The position numbers and the translations under genes are program-made. 64,000 bases of DNA from Diplocarpon mali (lineage: Eukaryota; Ascomycota; Leotiomycetes; Helotiales; Drepanopezizaceae), in assembly GCA_024741835.1 (NCBI GenBank), contig JAENRP010000238.1, forward strand, positions 1-64,000, given 5' to 3'. Under the pieces are notes generated by a model. It saw only the letters and a list, made by a program, of their open reading frames with translations, was not told the origin of the DNA and searched no databases. Below are positions 1 to 13,185 of the stretch, in pieces; the stretch's first letter is position 1; each line of letters begins with the position of its first letter.

Positions 1-384
1 TATAGTACTTTATAGATATAATTATTATACTACTTTCTAGCTTTTCTTTAAGGATATAATAGTCGCCCTTCGATTTCTTATACTTAATAAAGAAATATAT
101 AATATTATCTATAGAAAATTCGTCTTATTATAGCTTTATGATTTATTTAATAGCTCTTGCTATCGCTTCTTATACTAGTAAAATTTCTCTTTAACCTTCC
201 TTTTTCAAACGCTTTATTATTAACTTATAGAATTTCAAAATAAATTTTTATAGGTCTTTGGAAAAGGTTTATATAATATCGGCTATATCCTTTTTAATAT
301 TATTAAAAATTTCTATTATATTAGTGATAGGATTATTCTCTTTGTCTGTTAAATCATCTTTAAAGTCTATATTATTACATATTC

Positions 385-412
385 TAACCCGTAGGCCAGG
401 CTTACGAGTCAA
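385..412 (-). repeat. 29-bp-class palindrome in GypA1 ORF B
   Basis: GTAGGCC and CTTACGAGTC halves around a GG core. Counterpart of 39100-39127 in GypA2. Confidence 0.8.
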
Positions 413-570
413 CTTCTTTGCTACTAGTATTCTAGGTATTTAAAGCATCTTTAAGGATAGTGAATTAAACTTATCTAAGTTTAATAATTAATAATCGCAA
501 TAGTCAGCTATTTGAGTTCTAGGTATTATAAGTACCTTTAGCTTAAGGACATCCTCCTTATATAGTACTT

Positions 571-598
571 CTACCTATAGGCCAGGCCTATAAGTCAA
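571..598 (-). repeat. 29-bp-class palindrome in GypA1 ORF B
   Basis: CTATAGGCC and GGCCTATAAG arms form a clear inverted repeat. Counterpart of 38914-38941. Confidence 0.8.
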
Positions 599-1438
599 AT
601 TTTATTCGTCAGTTGAATCTTCTAAGGGTAGTAGCATTTTCTAAGTGGTAGGTATAATAAACTCCTATCTTTCTATCTTATTATTAAAGTAGTTTATAGT
701 ATACTTAGCTAGATAAATCATCTTTTCCTTTATAATAAGTAAACTATATTATAACTATTGCAAACCAAGGGTATCTAAAACTATTTAGTCTAGTAATATA
801 ATATTATCGTATTAAGAGGGGCTATCTTTTATAGTCTAAATAGCAAAGTGGATAATAGTACTTAAGAAACCTATAAATTTTCTACCTTACGTACTATTTC
901 CCTATAGCTTTTTTATACCTTCTTAGATAGTGAAATAATTTAATACCTATATAGCCTTTGCTACTAGTTGGTATATCTTAAAAATTTTGCCAAGCCCCTG
1001 TAGGGCGTTATTAGCGGTAATATTAATTATAAAGTGTATTTGAAAAAGTGTACTATAGGTGCTACTTATAAATTGCAATAACCTTTTTATATACTCATTT
1101 TTCTTATCTCGATTCTTCTGAAATAGATCAATTGAATTAGCATACCTTTGATATTTCTATAGAAATTTTTTATAATCGATTCCCTTTATCTTAAGCTTAT
1201 TCTTAAGAAAATCATTAAAGCTTAAAAATCCTTCTTTAATTATAGAGATTCTATAGTTTAATACTTTAATAGATAAGTTTAAGAATACCTATTATTCTAT
1301 TTCACCTAACATTCTATAGGTACTTACCATATCTTCTAATAATCTTAGTAACTTGCCCTCTTATAAAAAGCCACCCTTTAATATTAGCTTATTGCTAGTA
1401 GTATTTATTAACTTACTACCTAAGGCAATAACTGACAT

Positions 1439-2044
1439 ATTCTTTTTAAGTATGGCTTTCTTATTTAAGCTTAATAGTGCTATAATGAATTAGTCGGCAG
1501 GAGAGGTAGCTTTAAATAAAGAGATAATTATTTAAAAAAGATTAACGATATAAGAGGCCTATACTAGAAAAGATTAATAATAGAAAGATAATAGTAATAG
1601 TGCTAGTATTATAGGTCTAGTAGGGTTATAGAGAAAGTAAAAAAAGTAAAATCGTTATATAAGGAGAGGCTTATTTATAGAGTTTGGAATCGCGCTAATG
1701 CATAAAGGAAAAGTAGGCATAATAAGCTTAGAAGTAGGAATAAAAGTAGGGTATAACGCATATAAGGACCTATAATTGGTAAATGATAATTCTTCAAAGG
1801 TGAAGACGACATTTCAAAGGTAAGTATTAGAAAGTTGTATACAAAGGGAATAATTAAAGAATAAATTATATAAAAAGTAAAGTAAATAAAGAATATATAT
1901 AGAATAGAATAATAGGTTAAGAATAAAGAGGTGCAGGTATATAGAAAGTAGATAATCCTTAAAAAATTCAACTTCTAATTCGCAATCTCTTTAAATGGTT
2001 TTCAAAGGGGGGTAGTAGACTTGATTCTCTAGGCTTAAGTTGAT
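1439..2044 (-). other. GypA1 spacer between ORF A and ORF B
   Basis: About 600 bases, very T-rich on the sense strand. A short hydrophobic open frame (1675-1971, minus) is only partly kept in the other copy (37656-37838), so I do not call it a gene. A TATAAATA box near 1671-1680 is kept in both copies. Confidence 0.4.
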
Positions 2045-2220
2045 TTAATTATCAGTTCTATTATTACTTTAGAGTCTTCTTCTCTTATATTAGTTCTTAT
2101 TTCTTAGCGATTTCTTAGCTTTAAGGACCTCTCTTAAAGGATCTTCTATTAGTACCCTTAGATTTAGTAATTAAGGTTTATCCGAACCATCTTATAGGCT
2201 TAAGCCAGCTAAGTCCAACC

Positions 2221-2248
2221 TTACTCGCAGGCTAGGCTTATAAGTTAG
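2221..2248 (-). repeat. 29-bp-class palindrome in GypA1 ORF A
   Basis: Begins TTACTCGCAGG and ends TATAAGTTAG. Counterpart of 37266-37292. Confidence 0.75.
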
Positions 2249-3104
2249 TCTTAGCGTTTCTAAGCTTAAGGGTAAAAATAGGAGATTGGTTCTTAAATTA
2301 GGGTCTAATACTATACTAGCGTCTCAGTTCGTCTCTTTTCCGAATTTTCTTATAATAATACCTTTATCAATTAGTATATTAGGCTCTTAGATAGCATTTA
2401 CTTTATCGCATTATCCTTAAGACTTAAGTCTATAAAGAAGCGACTTAGTATTTATAACATCTATCTAAGCCTTAATAAGGGTATTAAAGAGCTTCTGATT
2501 ATATTTTATAAGGTGGATTTTCAATTTGTCTTTATTAAGAAGAAACAACTCTTATACTTCGATTATAACTAATAGATCCATTTAAGAGCGTCGATTAATA
2601 ATAGCTTTAAAGAGGCTACTGCAGTTCTCAAGATGAAAAGCTGCCTTAAAAGGTGCAGTAGTCCTACTTGTATTAATCTATTGAAGTATTAGAGGTTGCT
2701 TTAGAGTAGAGACTGAAAAGACAAGATCGGAGATTCGAGTCTTATTTTCTAAGGTATTCTTATTACAAATAGCTATATAATTATTACAAAAGGCTATAAA
2801 ACTATTAGTCCTATAAGGATTGTCCGAAAGCATTTTAAAAAAGTGTCCTTATTTTATTATTACTATAATTGGATTGCTATTATTAGTAATAGGTTGCAAG
2901 ATCTCCTTTTGCTTTAATTTTACGGTTATTTGAGCTAATTGAGATTTTGAATTGAGTGCTTAAGAAGTCTATCGACTTATCTTCTTTATAAATAGAATGA
3001 GTTTCACATTTGATTAAAAGCTAACCTACCTATTAAGGCTTTTAAAAGCTGGCCTTTATCTAATCGGTAGGATCTAATAATCTAAGACTTGCTTTTTAAT
3101 AAAA

Positions 3105-3133
3105 TTGACTCGCGGGCCAGGACTGTAAGTAAA
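3105..3133 (-). repeat. 29-bp-class palindrome in GypA1 ORF A
   Basis: Left arm TTGACTCGCGGGCC is almost unmutated; the right arm is decayed. Counterpart of 36382-36409. Confidence 0.8.
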
Positions 3134-4491
3134 AATCGGAATTTCTTTATTAGTAGCACTTATATCTCTTTTTATTAAAACAACTTAATTATAAAGACTA
3201 AGGCCAATCAATTAAGGAGGTTTAGGGTAGGCTATAAGCTAATAGGTTCCTCTACTTCTTACTATTATAGCTAAGAGGTAGAGTCTATAGTGCATTTGAA
3301 GGACTTATTAAGTAAGACTAAATATTATATTATAAAGAAAATAAGAAGGTATAGAGGTTGCGCTATCCATAAGGCAAAAGTGATAAAGATACATCTCTAC
3401 TTCTTATCTTATAATAGAGAGGAATGTACTTATAAAAGTACTATTATTAGTAGTAAAATTGTCGGTTAGGAAGCGGTATCTAAAGGGCTTAGGCATTACA
3501 ATTGACCCTTCTTCCTTTATTCCCTCTTACTATTTATTGCTTAATAATATCGATAAGAAGGAATTGTTCTATTTAATTAGCTTTAACGCTTTTAAAGCTT
3601 TAGGATCAGCCCTGAATTTTGCAGCACTTAAAGATGCCTCTATTATTAATAGGTTGGATTTGCGTATCCTTAAAAAGATAAAGAATTAATTATCAGAGTG
3701 GATTAGAAAAAGATTAATATCTTCTGCTATATAAAGAAGTTCAAGGTATTTAATAGTTTTATTAATATTAAATCCTTTATAATTAAGACTATAGTAAATC
3801 GAAAGAGAGCGAATATAAAGGTCGCAAAGTCTTCTCCCTTCGATTCCTATACTAGGGAGATACTGCCGAAAGTAAGTCTTTATTATAAAGGACACCTAAA
3901 TGTTATATTATTCTTTAAGCTTAAGGTTGAGAATGACTGATTGAGGCATATTATTATAATTACAAATGTCCTAATTAATAGATTCTTCTTTGCGTTCTCT
4001 TTCTTATAAGATAAAATAGTCTTATTCAGTATCTAAGAGACTAGGTTCTTAACTTCTATAATTATTAAAGAATTAAATAATATTTATAAGAGCGAACTTA
4101 TTTAAGATAAGCTATTGAATCTATCTAATAGCTCTCTTAATCGTCTTTAAAGCAGTTAGAATAAGGTCTTCCCTTATATTATTGTTTTTAAAATAGTTAT
4201 ATATAAATATAAAGAAGTTAAGAACTAGCTCCTTTAAGTTATTAAGGAAAGAGTCTAAGCAAGCGTATAATCCTTTAGTTTCAAATTGCAAATTAGCTAA
4301 GGTAGCTATTGAATAATCTATCCTTCTTAAAGGTTAAGCTAAAATTGGTCGTTAAATTAAAGGAGAGTCCTTTAAAGATTTTGAAAATTCTAAAGAGGCT
4401 ACGCTAAGCGTTTAAGCAGTCTATTCGGCAGCGGTTTCTAAAATCATTTTAATAAAAGGTAGGTTAGGTCCAGTTTTAAAATTCTTATTTC

Positions 4492-4519
4492 TAACTCTTA
4501 ATCTAAGACTACAAGTTAA
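4492..4519 (-). repeat. 29-bp-class palindrome in GypA1 ORF A (decayed)
   Basis: TAACTCTTA and ACAAGTTAA ends. Recognised mainly from its counterpart at 34995-35023. Confidence 0.6.
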
Positions 4520-5362
4520 ATCATATAGTTTAGCGCTTATTAAATCTTTAAGCTAAAAGGCGAATTTCAAGGTAGGCTTAACTATAAATAACTAATTCTC
4601 TTTTTTATTATTAAAGAAATCTTATTTAAACTCTAGTATAAGAGTCCAGTTTTCTTTTAAAATAAGCAAACTATAAGTAGAAGCGCAGAGCCTTAGCATA
4701 TTAATAATAGTACTATTAGGTAGGGTAATATCTATAGCCTAATTTGATCTTTTTATAGCTCTATTAGCTACTATAAGTACTACATTAGATAGGCCTACAA
4801 ATCTGCAACTGCGAATTCGATTGCCTTAGAATTTTACTACTCCTTTTTAAATGATAAAGAAATTGAGAATTTAAATAGCTCTAGCTATAGGAGTATTTTC
4901 CTTAAGAATTTTTAATAACACTCGCCTTCTATTATTAGAATCAATATTTGTTAGGAAATATAAATAAAATAGGAGTCCTTTCTTATTAGTGGCTAAATTA
5001 TCCAGTTGTTAAATAGATTCTTCCCTTTTATCTTAATCTATTTTAAAAGTGTCGGCCAAGGTTATATATTAATTTGCATTAGCTAAGAATTCCTCTTTAG
5101 AGATTCCCTTCAATCTTAATTCTTTGGTTAAGAAGTCGTCAAATTGGAGAATTCTAAGGGCTACTTAAGTTAAAAGGTTACTAATAGCATTTGCGTAAGT
5201 TAAAAGGAGTTTTTATTACTTTATATCTCCTAAGGCTGCGTAGGTCGATTTAAAGCTCTCTAATGATGCAATAGCTTTACTATCTTAAGAGAAGTTTATA
5301 ACTAGTGCTTATTTATCCCTTATTATAGTAGATAAAACCATTTGTGAGTTCTTTAAAGGTAT

Positions 5363-5672
5363 ATTGCTTATGAAAGATAGGGAGTATAAATAAGAGAGTT
5401 TAATAGGGTATAAGAATTAAAAGGGCATATAAGCTATAATAGGTTTACTATATATATATTAAGGAAATTGGACTTTTTATTTATTATTTAAGGAAAGTAA
5501 TAGGAATATTATAATTAAAGGCTAATATTAAGAATGTAAAATAAGTCAAAGTAAGCAAGAATTTGAAGTAATCCTAAAAGATCTATATCTTAAATAATAA
5601 AGGAGGCGACCTTACTAAAAATGTAAAAACAAGGATTAGAGGAAGGTAAGACAATTAATAGGCTAGGAAATT
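5363..5672 (-). other. GypA1 spacer between pol and ORF A
   Basis: About 300 bases without a recognisable frame, matching 33841-34151 in GypA2. Pyrimidine-rich on the sense strand just before ORF A. Confidence 0.4.
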
Positions 5673-5754
5673 GTTTAGTATTCCCGCTTACGTTCTTCGG
5701 ATATTTTAAGAATAATAACTTAAAGTCGCAATTAATTAGGTATTTTAATATTCT

Positions 5755-5783
5755 TTATTTGTAAGACTGGCTTATAAGTCAAG
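5755..5783 (-). repeat. 29-bp-class palindrome in GypA1 pol end (decayed)
   Basis: Only the CTTATAAGTCAA half is clear. Counterpart of 33731-33757. Confidence 0.6.
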
Positions 5784-7187
5784 TTGGAAAAATCTTAGTC
5801 TTCGTCCGAGGGTTTAAAATTGCTTATATTACCGTTGGTTCTTATAGAAGATTTAAAGGTAGTATCAATTTCAGATTCGTCTTTTAAAGGGAATAAGGTC
5901 TAATTGCATTAGTAAAAGCGCTTTAGTCGGTTGGCTGCGAAGGTTCCTTTAATATCGACTCTATTAAATTCTTAAAGAGAATAGTATCCTTTTTCTTTCT
6001 ACTTGGATTTAACTTTAAATAGGCCAAGCTATTAATAGTTAAGTTTAATATCTGCCGATATATTAATGCTTCTTGCAATGTTGTAAACTAGGATAAGATT
6101 ATCTTTCTAAATAGGGTGCGTTTTAAGTACTTTAGAAGCAGCCTATACTTCTTTAGCTTTTTCCTTATATTATTTCTTTCGTAAGATGATTTCCTTTATA
6201 TTTATATCTCAGAGCTTAAGTTATCGGCATCTTATTGCTAGCAAATCGGAACGGTTTTAAATTTGACTATAGTCGAATAATCTCTAAATAGGCCATTGGG
6301 ATTCAAGAGGGAGCTATGCCTCTCTACTATAGATAAGGAAAAATAGTATAACTCTAATTAGTTTATAAATTATTATTCGATAAGTAAAGAGTATTTTATA
6401 AAAGTGTTTTATTTAATTTTTAAATCCTTTATAAGTAACTTTAGATAGCCTATTAAAAATGTCGCAATATCTTTGCTCTACTACTCTATTAACTTTTAAG
6501 TTATACGCTAAGATTTAAATCTGTTTAATGCTATATTTTTGCGAAAAAGCTTTAATTACTCCTTTATTTTCAAAGCCTCTATTAATAGTTAGTCTGTTAA
6601 AAAGTCTATAGCAATAGACTATATCTTCTTAAAGGAACTTTGCAATAGATTTAAAGTTAGTAGATCTTAAAGGTCGTCCTTTAGGCCATCCTAATAGGTC
6701 TTCCTTTGCTAGAATAAAATATATAATCCTATTTTCAATTATTAGTACTTATATAATATTAAGACTGACTTTATAGAAAAGGCCTAATGGCTAGGTTAGG
6801 AATAGAGGATTCTCTTTATAATTAGGTTTTCATTTCTAATAAGGGATGCAACTTTTCACAAAGGCTTTATAGTCCTTAAAAGAACCTTTTTAAAAGAATT
6901 TCCTTAAGAGTCGGTAGTAGGTGGACTTAGCTCTTTAATAGCCAGTTTTCTTATAAATATCCTAGATAGCCTTAGCCCTTAGTTTTTCATTATTTAAGTA
7001 GAGTTATATAAGGAATGAGTTATTACTCCTTTTAAATAATCGTCTTTCTTATATTAGATAAATCAGAGCTTTAGCTTTGAATTTTTAAAAATCTTTAAGA
7101 GCAACTATCTTTAGTCGTTTAAGCGTAATCAAAAATTTTACAATTTCTTTAGAGTTACTTAAGTAGTTAAGTGATAAAATTCTCTTA

Positions 7188-7220
7188 CTCAACTTATAGG
7201 CTAGGCTCGCAAGTTGAGTC
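7188..7220 (-). repeat. 29-bp-class palindrome in GypA1 pol
   Basis: CTCAACTT and AAGTTGAG arms. Counterpart of the near-perfect copy at 32296-32324. Confidence 0.75.
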
Positions 7221-9156
7221 CCTTTAAGGTAATATATTAATAAATAACTAACTTCGTTCTCTACCTATTTATTAATATCTATTTTATCTTCTTTAATCAA
7301 ATCAAAGGGGTAGGGACAAGTTCTTCTTAAAAGGCCATTAGCAGTAGTATTTTTCATTCTTAGAATATATTTGACTTTAAAGTCTATTAGTCTTATTTAA
7401 GCAATCTATTTTATTAGCAAGGCTCCTAGTAGGTCGCTTATAGCTCTATTTAATTATTCTACTAGCACTTTAATATTAGTTTTAAAGATGAAGTAAGTGC
7501 TATAGAGGTCGCTTCTTATCTTTTTCATTGCCTTTAAAGCGCCTTTGCATTCCTATTTAATAGTATTATACTTTATCTCTACTAGATTTTAAAGACTACT
7601 TTCAAAGCGAGCTAGATATCTTTTCTATTAGCTATCAGTTTGTTAAAGGACGGTACCCTATCTAATTAAGCTTGCGTTAACTATTAGTATAATTGGCCTA
7701 GCATCGGCTCTATAATCTATTTTAATCAGATATAGCGCTTTAAGTAACGCTTGCTTCAATTGTCTTATAGCCTCTATTTAAGGTTCCTCCTATTGAAATT
7801 CAGCCCCTTTCTAAAATAAGGAGTAAATAGGTGCTACCTTTTTAGCAAAATCCTTAATCCAAATGCGATAGTATACTATAACTCTAATAAATGCGCGAGC
7901 TTTTGCCATATTATCATACCTCTTTTATTTATCGATTTTAAGTACTTTAGCCCTCTAAGGACTTTAGCTATTAGAATTAGTAATAAAACTAACAATTTCT
8001 ATTAATAGGAGATAGTATTATAACTTCGGATCAACTGTTGCTTCTACCCTTTCGAATCGTATAAGCACTTAATCCAGGTTTTGAATATATTCTATTATAA
8101 ATTATTATATACTAAGGAGAACTTCTTTATAGTTATAGAATGATCTTAATCCTTTTACTTTTATATCGTCTATATAAGGGAGCGCAATATTAGGTATATA
8201 ATCTATTAGTATTTTATAGATTACTTAAACAAATTGAGCAATTGAATTTATAGCCCCTTAAGGTAATCTTATTATTTGAAGTAGCTTAAGAGGGGTTTGA
8301 ATTGCTATTATATCTCTTAATTTAACATTAAGAATAAATTGGTTATATTTAAAGAAGAAGTTAATAAGAGAGCTGCAGGTTAATCCTATAAATTCATTTA
8401 AGAACTCATCCACATTCAGAGGAACGTTAGCGTCCTTAATAGTTATTTAGTTTATCTCTACTACTACTATTATTAGTCTGTAAGTTCCCTTCTCTTTCTT
8501 AGCAATTAAGAACTATTTATTCCTATAAAGGCTATTATAGAACTCGAGAATACTTTGCTTTAGCCTATCCTTTAATATTTCGATTACCTTTTCTTAAAGA
8601 GCTTTAGGGACTTTAAATGTTTTTTCTTATTAAGCTTTATAGGGTATTATCTTAATCTTAATATAAGGCGTGACCTCTTTTTAAATCTAGCTAAGTTCCG
8701 TCTAGTTAAAAGCCAAGGCGTCCTTTCGATTTGTCAAGGTTTTATAAAGTAGTTTATATTCTTATTCTATTAAGTTATCTCCAATTTTTAATATACTAAA
8801 ACGTTCTTTTATTAGCCGATATCCAATAGGTTTATTAGAAAATCTGCCTATAATAAACTTATCGAATTTGCTACTTAGCTTTGGAGGTTAAAGCTTCTTA
8901 TCTTATTTAAACCAATCATCTAGTCCTTTAGGCTTTGAGCTATTAGAAATTCCTAAATCTACTGATTGTACTTTATCAGCCTTGCTTTTATATATAGTTT
9001 AAATATTAGCTAGTATTATGCTTTTCTGCTTTTTTCCTTTTTTATTAAATCTTATAAAACGGTCCGAATCTTCCTTTTTAAAAACAAATAAAAGATTTTC
9101 TAAGTTGTTAATTTAAAGTGTATAAATAGAAATGTTATTAGTAATTTTATTGTTTT

Positions 9157-9184
9157 TCACTTGCAGGTCTGGCCTATAAGTGGT
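9157..9184 (-). repeat. 29-bp-class palindrome between GypA1 pro and pol
   Basis: CACTTGCAGG and CCTATAAGTG arms. Counterpart of 30331-30358. Confidence 0.75.
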
Positions 9185-9317
9185 TTTTAGGTTTTTTAAA
9201 ATAATTAGTGAATTATCGAAATTTGTAAAACGAACTCTCTTTTCTACCTTATTTTTCTTTTTTCTTAATTGTTAAGCCGATAAAACGCTAATTGTACTAT
9301 TTTTCAAAATTCGCAAT

Positions 9318-9346
9318 TTGACTCTTAGTCTAGGACCGCAAGTCAA
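9318..9346 (-). repeat. 29-bp-class palindrome between GypA1 pro and pol
   Basis: TTGACTC and AAGTCAA ends. Counterpart of 30171-30197. Confidence 0.75.
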
Positions 9347-11234
9347 ATTACTATTATTCAAAATTGGCAAACTTACCTTTCTTTTACTATAACTCCTTGC
9401 TAAGTGCCTTCCTTTACTAGTATTAAGCCTAGCCCTTATACTGGCTAATCGTTTCCTAAAACCTTATTTTAAAATTTAGCTATATCTCCTGCGATAACCA
9501 TTTGTCTTTCTAAGGATCGATCCGTATTCTAAAGGCTAGCTTTTATAAGCCTATCTTTAAAATAGTTAAATGTTAGCTAAGATTCTAAAATGAAGGGCAT
9601 TTTTAAAAGAATGTCATTTGAAGAATTCTCTATTATTAGAAAGTTAGTATAATTAACAATTCCTTTAACTCTAACCTTTACGTTTTTCACCTATCTATTA
9701 AAATTGTATTTCAATCTAGAGATAGTCGAATAAATAAGGAGTCGATTGTTAATAATTGTTAATTAAGCTATTTCTGCCACCTTTTTAGTTATTGCATTAA
9801 CTTCTGAATTATAATCAATTAGAGCCTTTGCTTTAATTGATTCTTCTATTGAATAAATAATAATAGGGCTTTTTATTGCAACTGCTGAACAATTTCAGTT
9901 GATATTCTAAGATATTAAAGCTATTGCTATAATATTATAGTACCTTTAGGTTCCTTCGTCTTTTGCAATCTAGAGACATTTAATTAAGGCTAAGTGCTTC
10001 TTAGAGTTCTTTTGCGTTATAATTTCCATTTCCTTATTATTATTTAAATCTTTAAAGGCAATTGAGATATGCTTTCCTAGCACTTTATTAAAGCGTTTAA
10101 TTAAACTAAATAGGTCTTTAAATATAAGGTTAATTTACTAGGCTATGATATTTTCTATGGCTTTCTCTATTGCGGTTGAACTAGCGTATTTATCGACGAA
10201 TTTCTCCTATTTTAATATCTATCTCTTTTGCTTAAGGTCAAGGGTCTACGCAATAACTTCGACTTCTTAATCTTTGAGCTTAAAGCTATCTTTATCTATT
10301 ATATCTCTAATTAATTTGTCTACTATATCGGCTTTATCCTTATCTACTGCAGTTCCAGATTATTAGGTATCTTTTAGCATTTGGACTCTATATTAAGATT
10401 CCTAAGTTATATATATTGATTTCTGGACTTTAGCTGGTTTTATTAGTATTAGAGGAGTGGTAGATCTAAAAGGGCGTTAAGTATTCTAAGGGTTTCTAGA
10501 TATAAAAGTAGTATTAATATTAGTAGATATATTATTATTAACCTACCTTAAGATAGAGATGCCTCTAACTTCTATAGCTATTTAGTTAGAAGCTAGGTCC
10601 TTAAGAACTCCTTTAGGTAGGTTGCTAATTGGACCTATATATATATAAGTTGGAATTTTAGTATTTATATTTATAATACGCTATCGTTCGACCAAATTCT
10701 TATCCTATTTCGTATTATATATTATTATTCGAATAGTTTATAATTATAAGTGATTCTAGTACTTTTTAATAAGGATAGCTTTTAGCCTAGGATCTCTAAT
10801 ATAAAGCATCCTATACTTATTAATATGTATAACCCTAGTGTTAATAAAACGAAGGAAAAGAGGGCAATTGTTACAATACTTATATAAAGTGTAGTTAGGT
10901 TCTTTATTATTACAAAAGTTGCAAGTTAGTCGTCTTCTATTGCCGTTTCCTTAGTATCCTATAGCATTAATATTAGCAGAGTGCTAGTTAAGATCAATTC
11001 CTCCTTCTTTAGCTAGCTATTGCGTTCTTATATTAGCTAGTTATTCTAAATGATAAGAAGTAGGAGTCTGGTAATAGGAACTACTAGGTTGGCTTATAGT
11101 GGCCGAGTTTTACCTATTACTAAATTGCGGAATATGCTATTTTTCTTATAAGAGATTATTAATCCTAGTTTCTAAGCTTTAGATTTAGAGTTTTGCAAAT
11201 TAGGTCTTAAGTTCCTTAATTCTAAGGTTGGATC

Positions 11235-11263
11235 TTACTCTTAAGTCGGGCCTGCGAGTAAAA
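11235..11263 (-). repeat. 29-bp-class palindrome in GypA1 gag
   Basis: TTACTCTTAAG and CCTGCGAGTAA arms. Counterpart of 28252-28280. Confidence 0.75.
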
Positions 11264-12242
11264 GGTATAACTACTAGGTTCTTCTTTGCCTCCTTTATAA
11301 CTTTTAAAGCCTTTGAGTATTCTTGGACCAAGCTCTTAAGGTCTTTAGTATAAGAGGGAGTAAGGGCTTTTTCCTACTCTATAATATTAATAGTTCTTTT
11401 ACTAAGATCTGATTTTAAAGCAAAGGCTAAGAATTCCTTAAATAAGGCGAAAGTTATAAGGTCTTGCTTATCGATCCTAAAATGCTTAATAATCTTATTT
11501 CAAAGGCCAATAGGTAATCTAAGTAAGAAAAGGCAACCTCTTTCAACTTTGCTAAGTATTTTCTAATTAATTAAAGTGTTTAATATACGAGTAAAAGTCC
11601 GATAGTAGTTTTTAAGTTCCTTAGGAGTTCGAGTGACTAAAACAAATTCCTTTAAAAAAGCTAGAGTATTGCGAATCTGCTATCTATTAAATTCTTAGAA
11701 TTCAAACTTAAGAGCCTTAATAAGGAGTTCCTATGAATTATACATCTTCCATTTGGAGAGGGATTTAATAATATCTTTACTTATATAGTCATAGTAGCAA
11801 GGGAGCCGAGAAATCATATCCGCTTATAGAATACTAAAATCGTAATAAGTTTCCTTATATTGCTTAAGGAAATTAGTAATATTAGCTCCTATGAAGTAAG
11901 GAGCACTAGGGGAACTAGGGAGGGGAAAGTGGCTAGTAATAGCCTTAAATGCGGCTATTATCGTTTTATATTAACTATCTGGATTAATAGAATCTATAAA
12001 GGGCAAATAGGAAGCTTTAATATCGCATGATTAGTTGCTAAGAGGAGTACTTCGAAATTTAAAAGGGCTTAAAGAACGTTTAGAATCCGAGTTGATCTTA
12101 AAGTAATTAAGACGAGTTTGAAAAGATTTAGATAAAGGGTTAGTAAAAAGTTTAAAATTGTTATTATTTTTAGTATTTTCTAGTATTAATATTGAAAAAG
12201 TAGGTAGTAGTCTTAAGTTATTTAAAGATATCTTTTTATCCT

Positions 12243-12270
12243 CTTACTTATAAGCCAGGCCTAAGAGTAG
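12243..12270 (-). repeat. 29-bp-class palindrome in GypA1 gag
   Basis: TTACTTATAAG and CCTAAGAGTA arms. Counterpart of 27243-27269. Confidence 0.7.
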
Positions 12271-12654
12271 AATTCCAGATTCTATTAAAAGTTTAATCTA
12301 AGTTTGCTAAGAGATTTTAAGTGGGTATTAAATAGCTAATAAGAGCGTTATAACTAATTGTAATAAGATAAGGTTTACCTAATTTAGGACTAATTTCTAA
12401 AATAAGATTTATATCTAAGATTCTTCTTAGCCTTTAGGCCAATTCCTATTAGTCTTTAGAATAAAGGGGTCTTTAAAGACAATTCTAAGGCAATTTTTAA
12501 AGTTTTATTAAGCTAAGGCGGCTGAATTATTAGATTCGGATTTCTGAGGATTCTAAGGAGGCACTTCTAATTGAAGTTTGCGCTTAGTATTACTTAAGTA
12601 CTTAAAACTACTGCTATTTGAGATTGCTATTATAAGGTCTGCTAAACTTTTTAT

Positions 12655-12940
12655 ATTAGGAAGCTGAAAATTCCGAAAATCTCAAAGTTAAGGAAGAAAA
12701 TAGGGGTTTTTAGAATAGAGCTAAAAAGGGAAAATCTAAGGTTATTAATAGTTGCTAAATAAAAATCGATAGTTCTAAGTAACTAGGCGATTAAAGATAA
12801 GGGTTTTAGAGTTGATTAAAATGCTATAAGTGTTTCGAAGACGTATTTCAAAGGCCGGTCTTTTATTTGCGAACTAAGAGATCGATAAGATCGTATAAGG
12901 ATGGAAATCTTAAGAAATCGGTCCTTGCGTAGGTCACTAA
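12655..12940 (-). other. GypA1 leader between 5' LTR and gag
   Basis: Untranslated leader of about 285 bases with the primer-binding region next to the LTR. No tRNA match was recognised. No coding signal seen. Confidence 0.5.
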
Positions 12941-13185
12941 TATAAAACTGAAGGGAGATAATATAAGAATAGGCCTAAGGGAAGACCTAAAAACAAAAGG
13001 AGGAAGCACTATAAGCGGGCTCTCTTAGATAAGATATTAGGAATAAGTCCTAAGTATAGGGTATATTTAGTACTATAGTAATACGCGCTATTTCTATATA
13101 TAGAAGATGGCCCTTTTATCCTCCTGCCGTCCTGCGCCAATTATATAATATATGTTATGAGACCTATCCATCTCAGGTCTTTATA
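12941..13185 (-). repeat. GypA1 5' LTR (245 bp)
   Basis: Same length and boundaries as the two GypA2 LTRs at 26325 and 41824. It begins TATAAAG and ends TTTTATA, read as RIP-mutated TGTAAA and TTTACA ends. An AGACCT/AGGTCT inverted repeat lies just inside the start. The outer flank reads AATAT, matching the unoccupied site in CopD2. Confidence 0.92.

Larger units (their letters stand above)
1..1438 (-). pseudogene. GypA1 ORF B remnant, cut by window edge
   Basis: N-terminal part of ORF B on the minus strand, matching about 38074-39512 of GypA2. An ATG survives here at 1436-1438 where GypA2 reads ATA, which helps place the start. Two palindromes are inside (571, 385). The rest lies left of the window. 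Confidence 0.7.
2045..5362 (-). pseudogene. GypA1 ORF A remnant, unknown function
   Basis: Minus-strand counterpart of GypA2 ORF A (34152-37469), same length. The start is ATA where GypA2 has ATG. The open piece at 3686-3895 matches the sense piece at 35619-35945 of GypA2. Three palindromes lie in it (4492, 3105, 2221), at the same sites as in GypA2. The protein family is not recognised. Confidence 0.7.
5673..9083 (-). pseudogene. GypA1 pol remnant (RT, RNase H, integrase)
   Basis: Minus-strand counterpart of GypA2 pol (about 30430-33840): RT, then RNase H, then integrase in Ty3/Gypsy order. The YIDD-box region lies near 8170. Stops fall at former Gln codons. Palindromic repeats lie inside it at 7188 and 5755. 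Confidence 0.8.
9383..12654 (-). pseudogene. GypA1 gag-protease remnant
   Basis: Minus-strand counterpart of the GypA2 gag-pro frame (26859-30130), co-linear over its full length. The start codon is ATA (ATG in GypA2). It is more heavily mutated than the GypA2 copy and carries two palindromic repeats in the gag part (12243, 11235). Gag would form the particle and the aspartic protease would process it. No function remains. Confidence 0.8.
1..13185 (-). mobile_element. GypA1: Ty3/Gypsy LTR retrotransposon, truncated by window edge
   Basis: Read on the minus strand, the 5' LTR lies at the right end and the body runs leftward out of the window inside ORF B. Each position x pairs with about 39513-x in the plus-strand copy at 26325-42068, so gag-pro, pol, ORF A and ORF B come in the same order. 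It interrupts CopD1: the CopD2 copy near 55600 has the unbroken sequence. Stops are mainly former Gln codons, and starts such as the gag start (12654) read ATA instead of ATG. The copy is inactive. Its 3' LTR and the left target duplication are outside the window. Confidence 0.9.

Noticed and set aside
1675..1971. 98-codon hydrophobic open frame (and 37656-37838)
   Set aside because: T-rich spacer between ORF A and ORF B; the other copy keeps only part, and composition alone gives such frames.
3459..3689. 76-codon open frame on the plus strand (and 35825-36055 on the minus strand)
   Set aside because: Antisense to ORF A in both GypA copies; the sense frame explains the conservation better.
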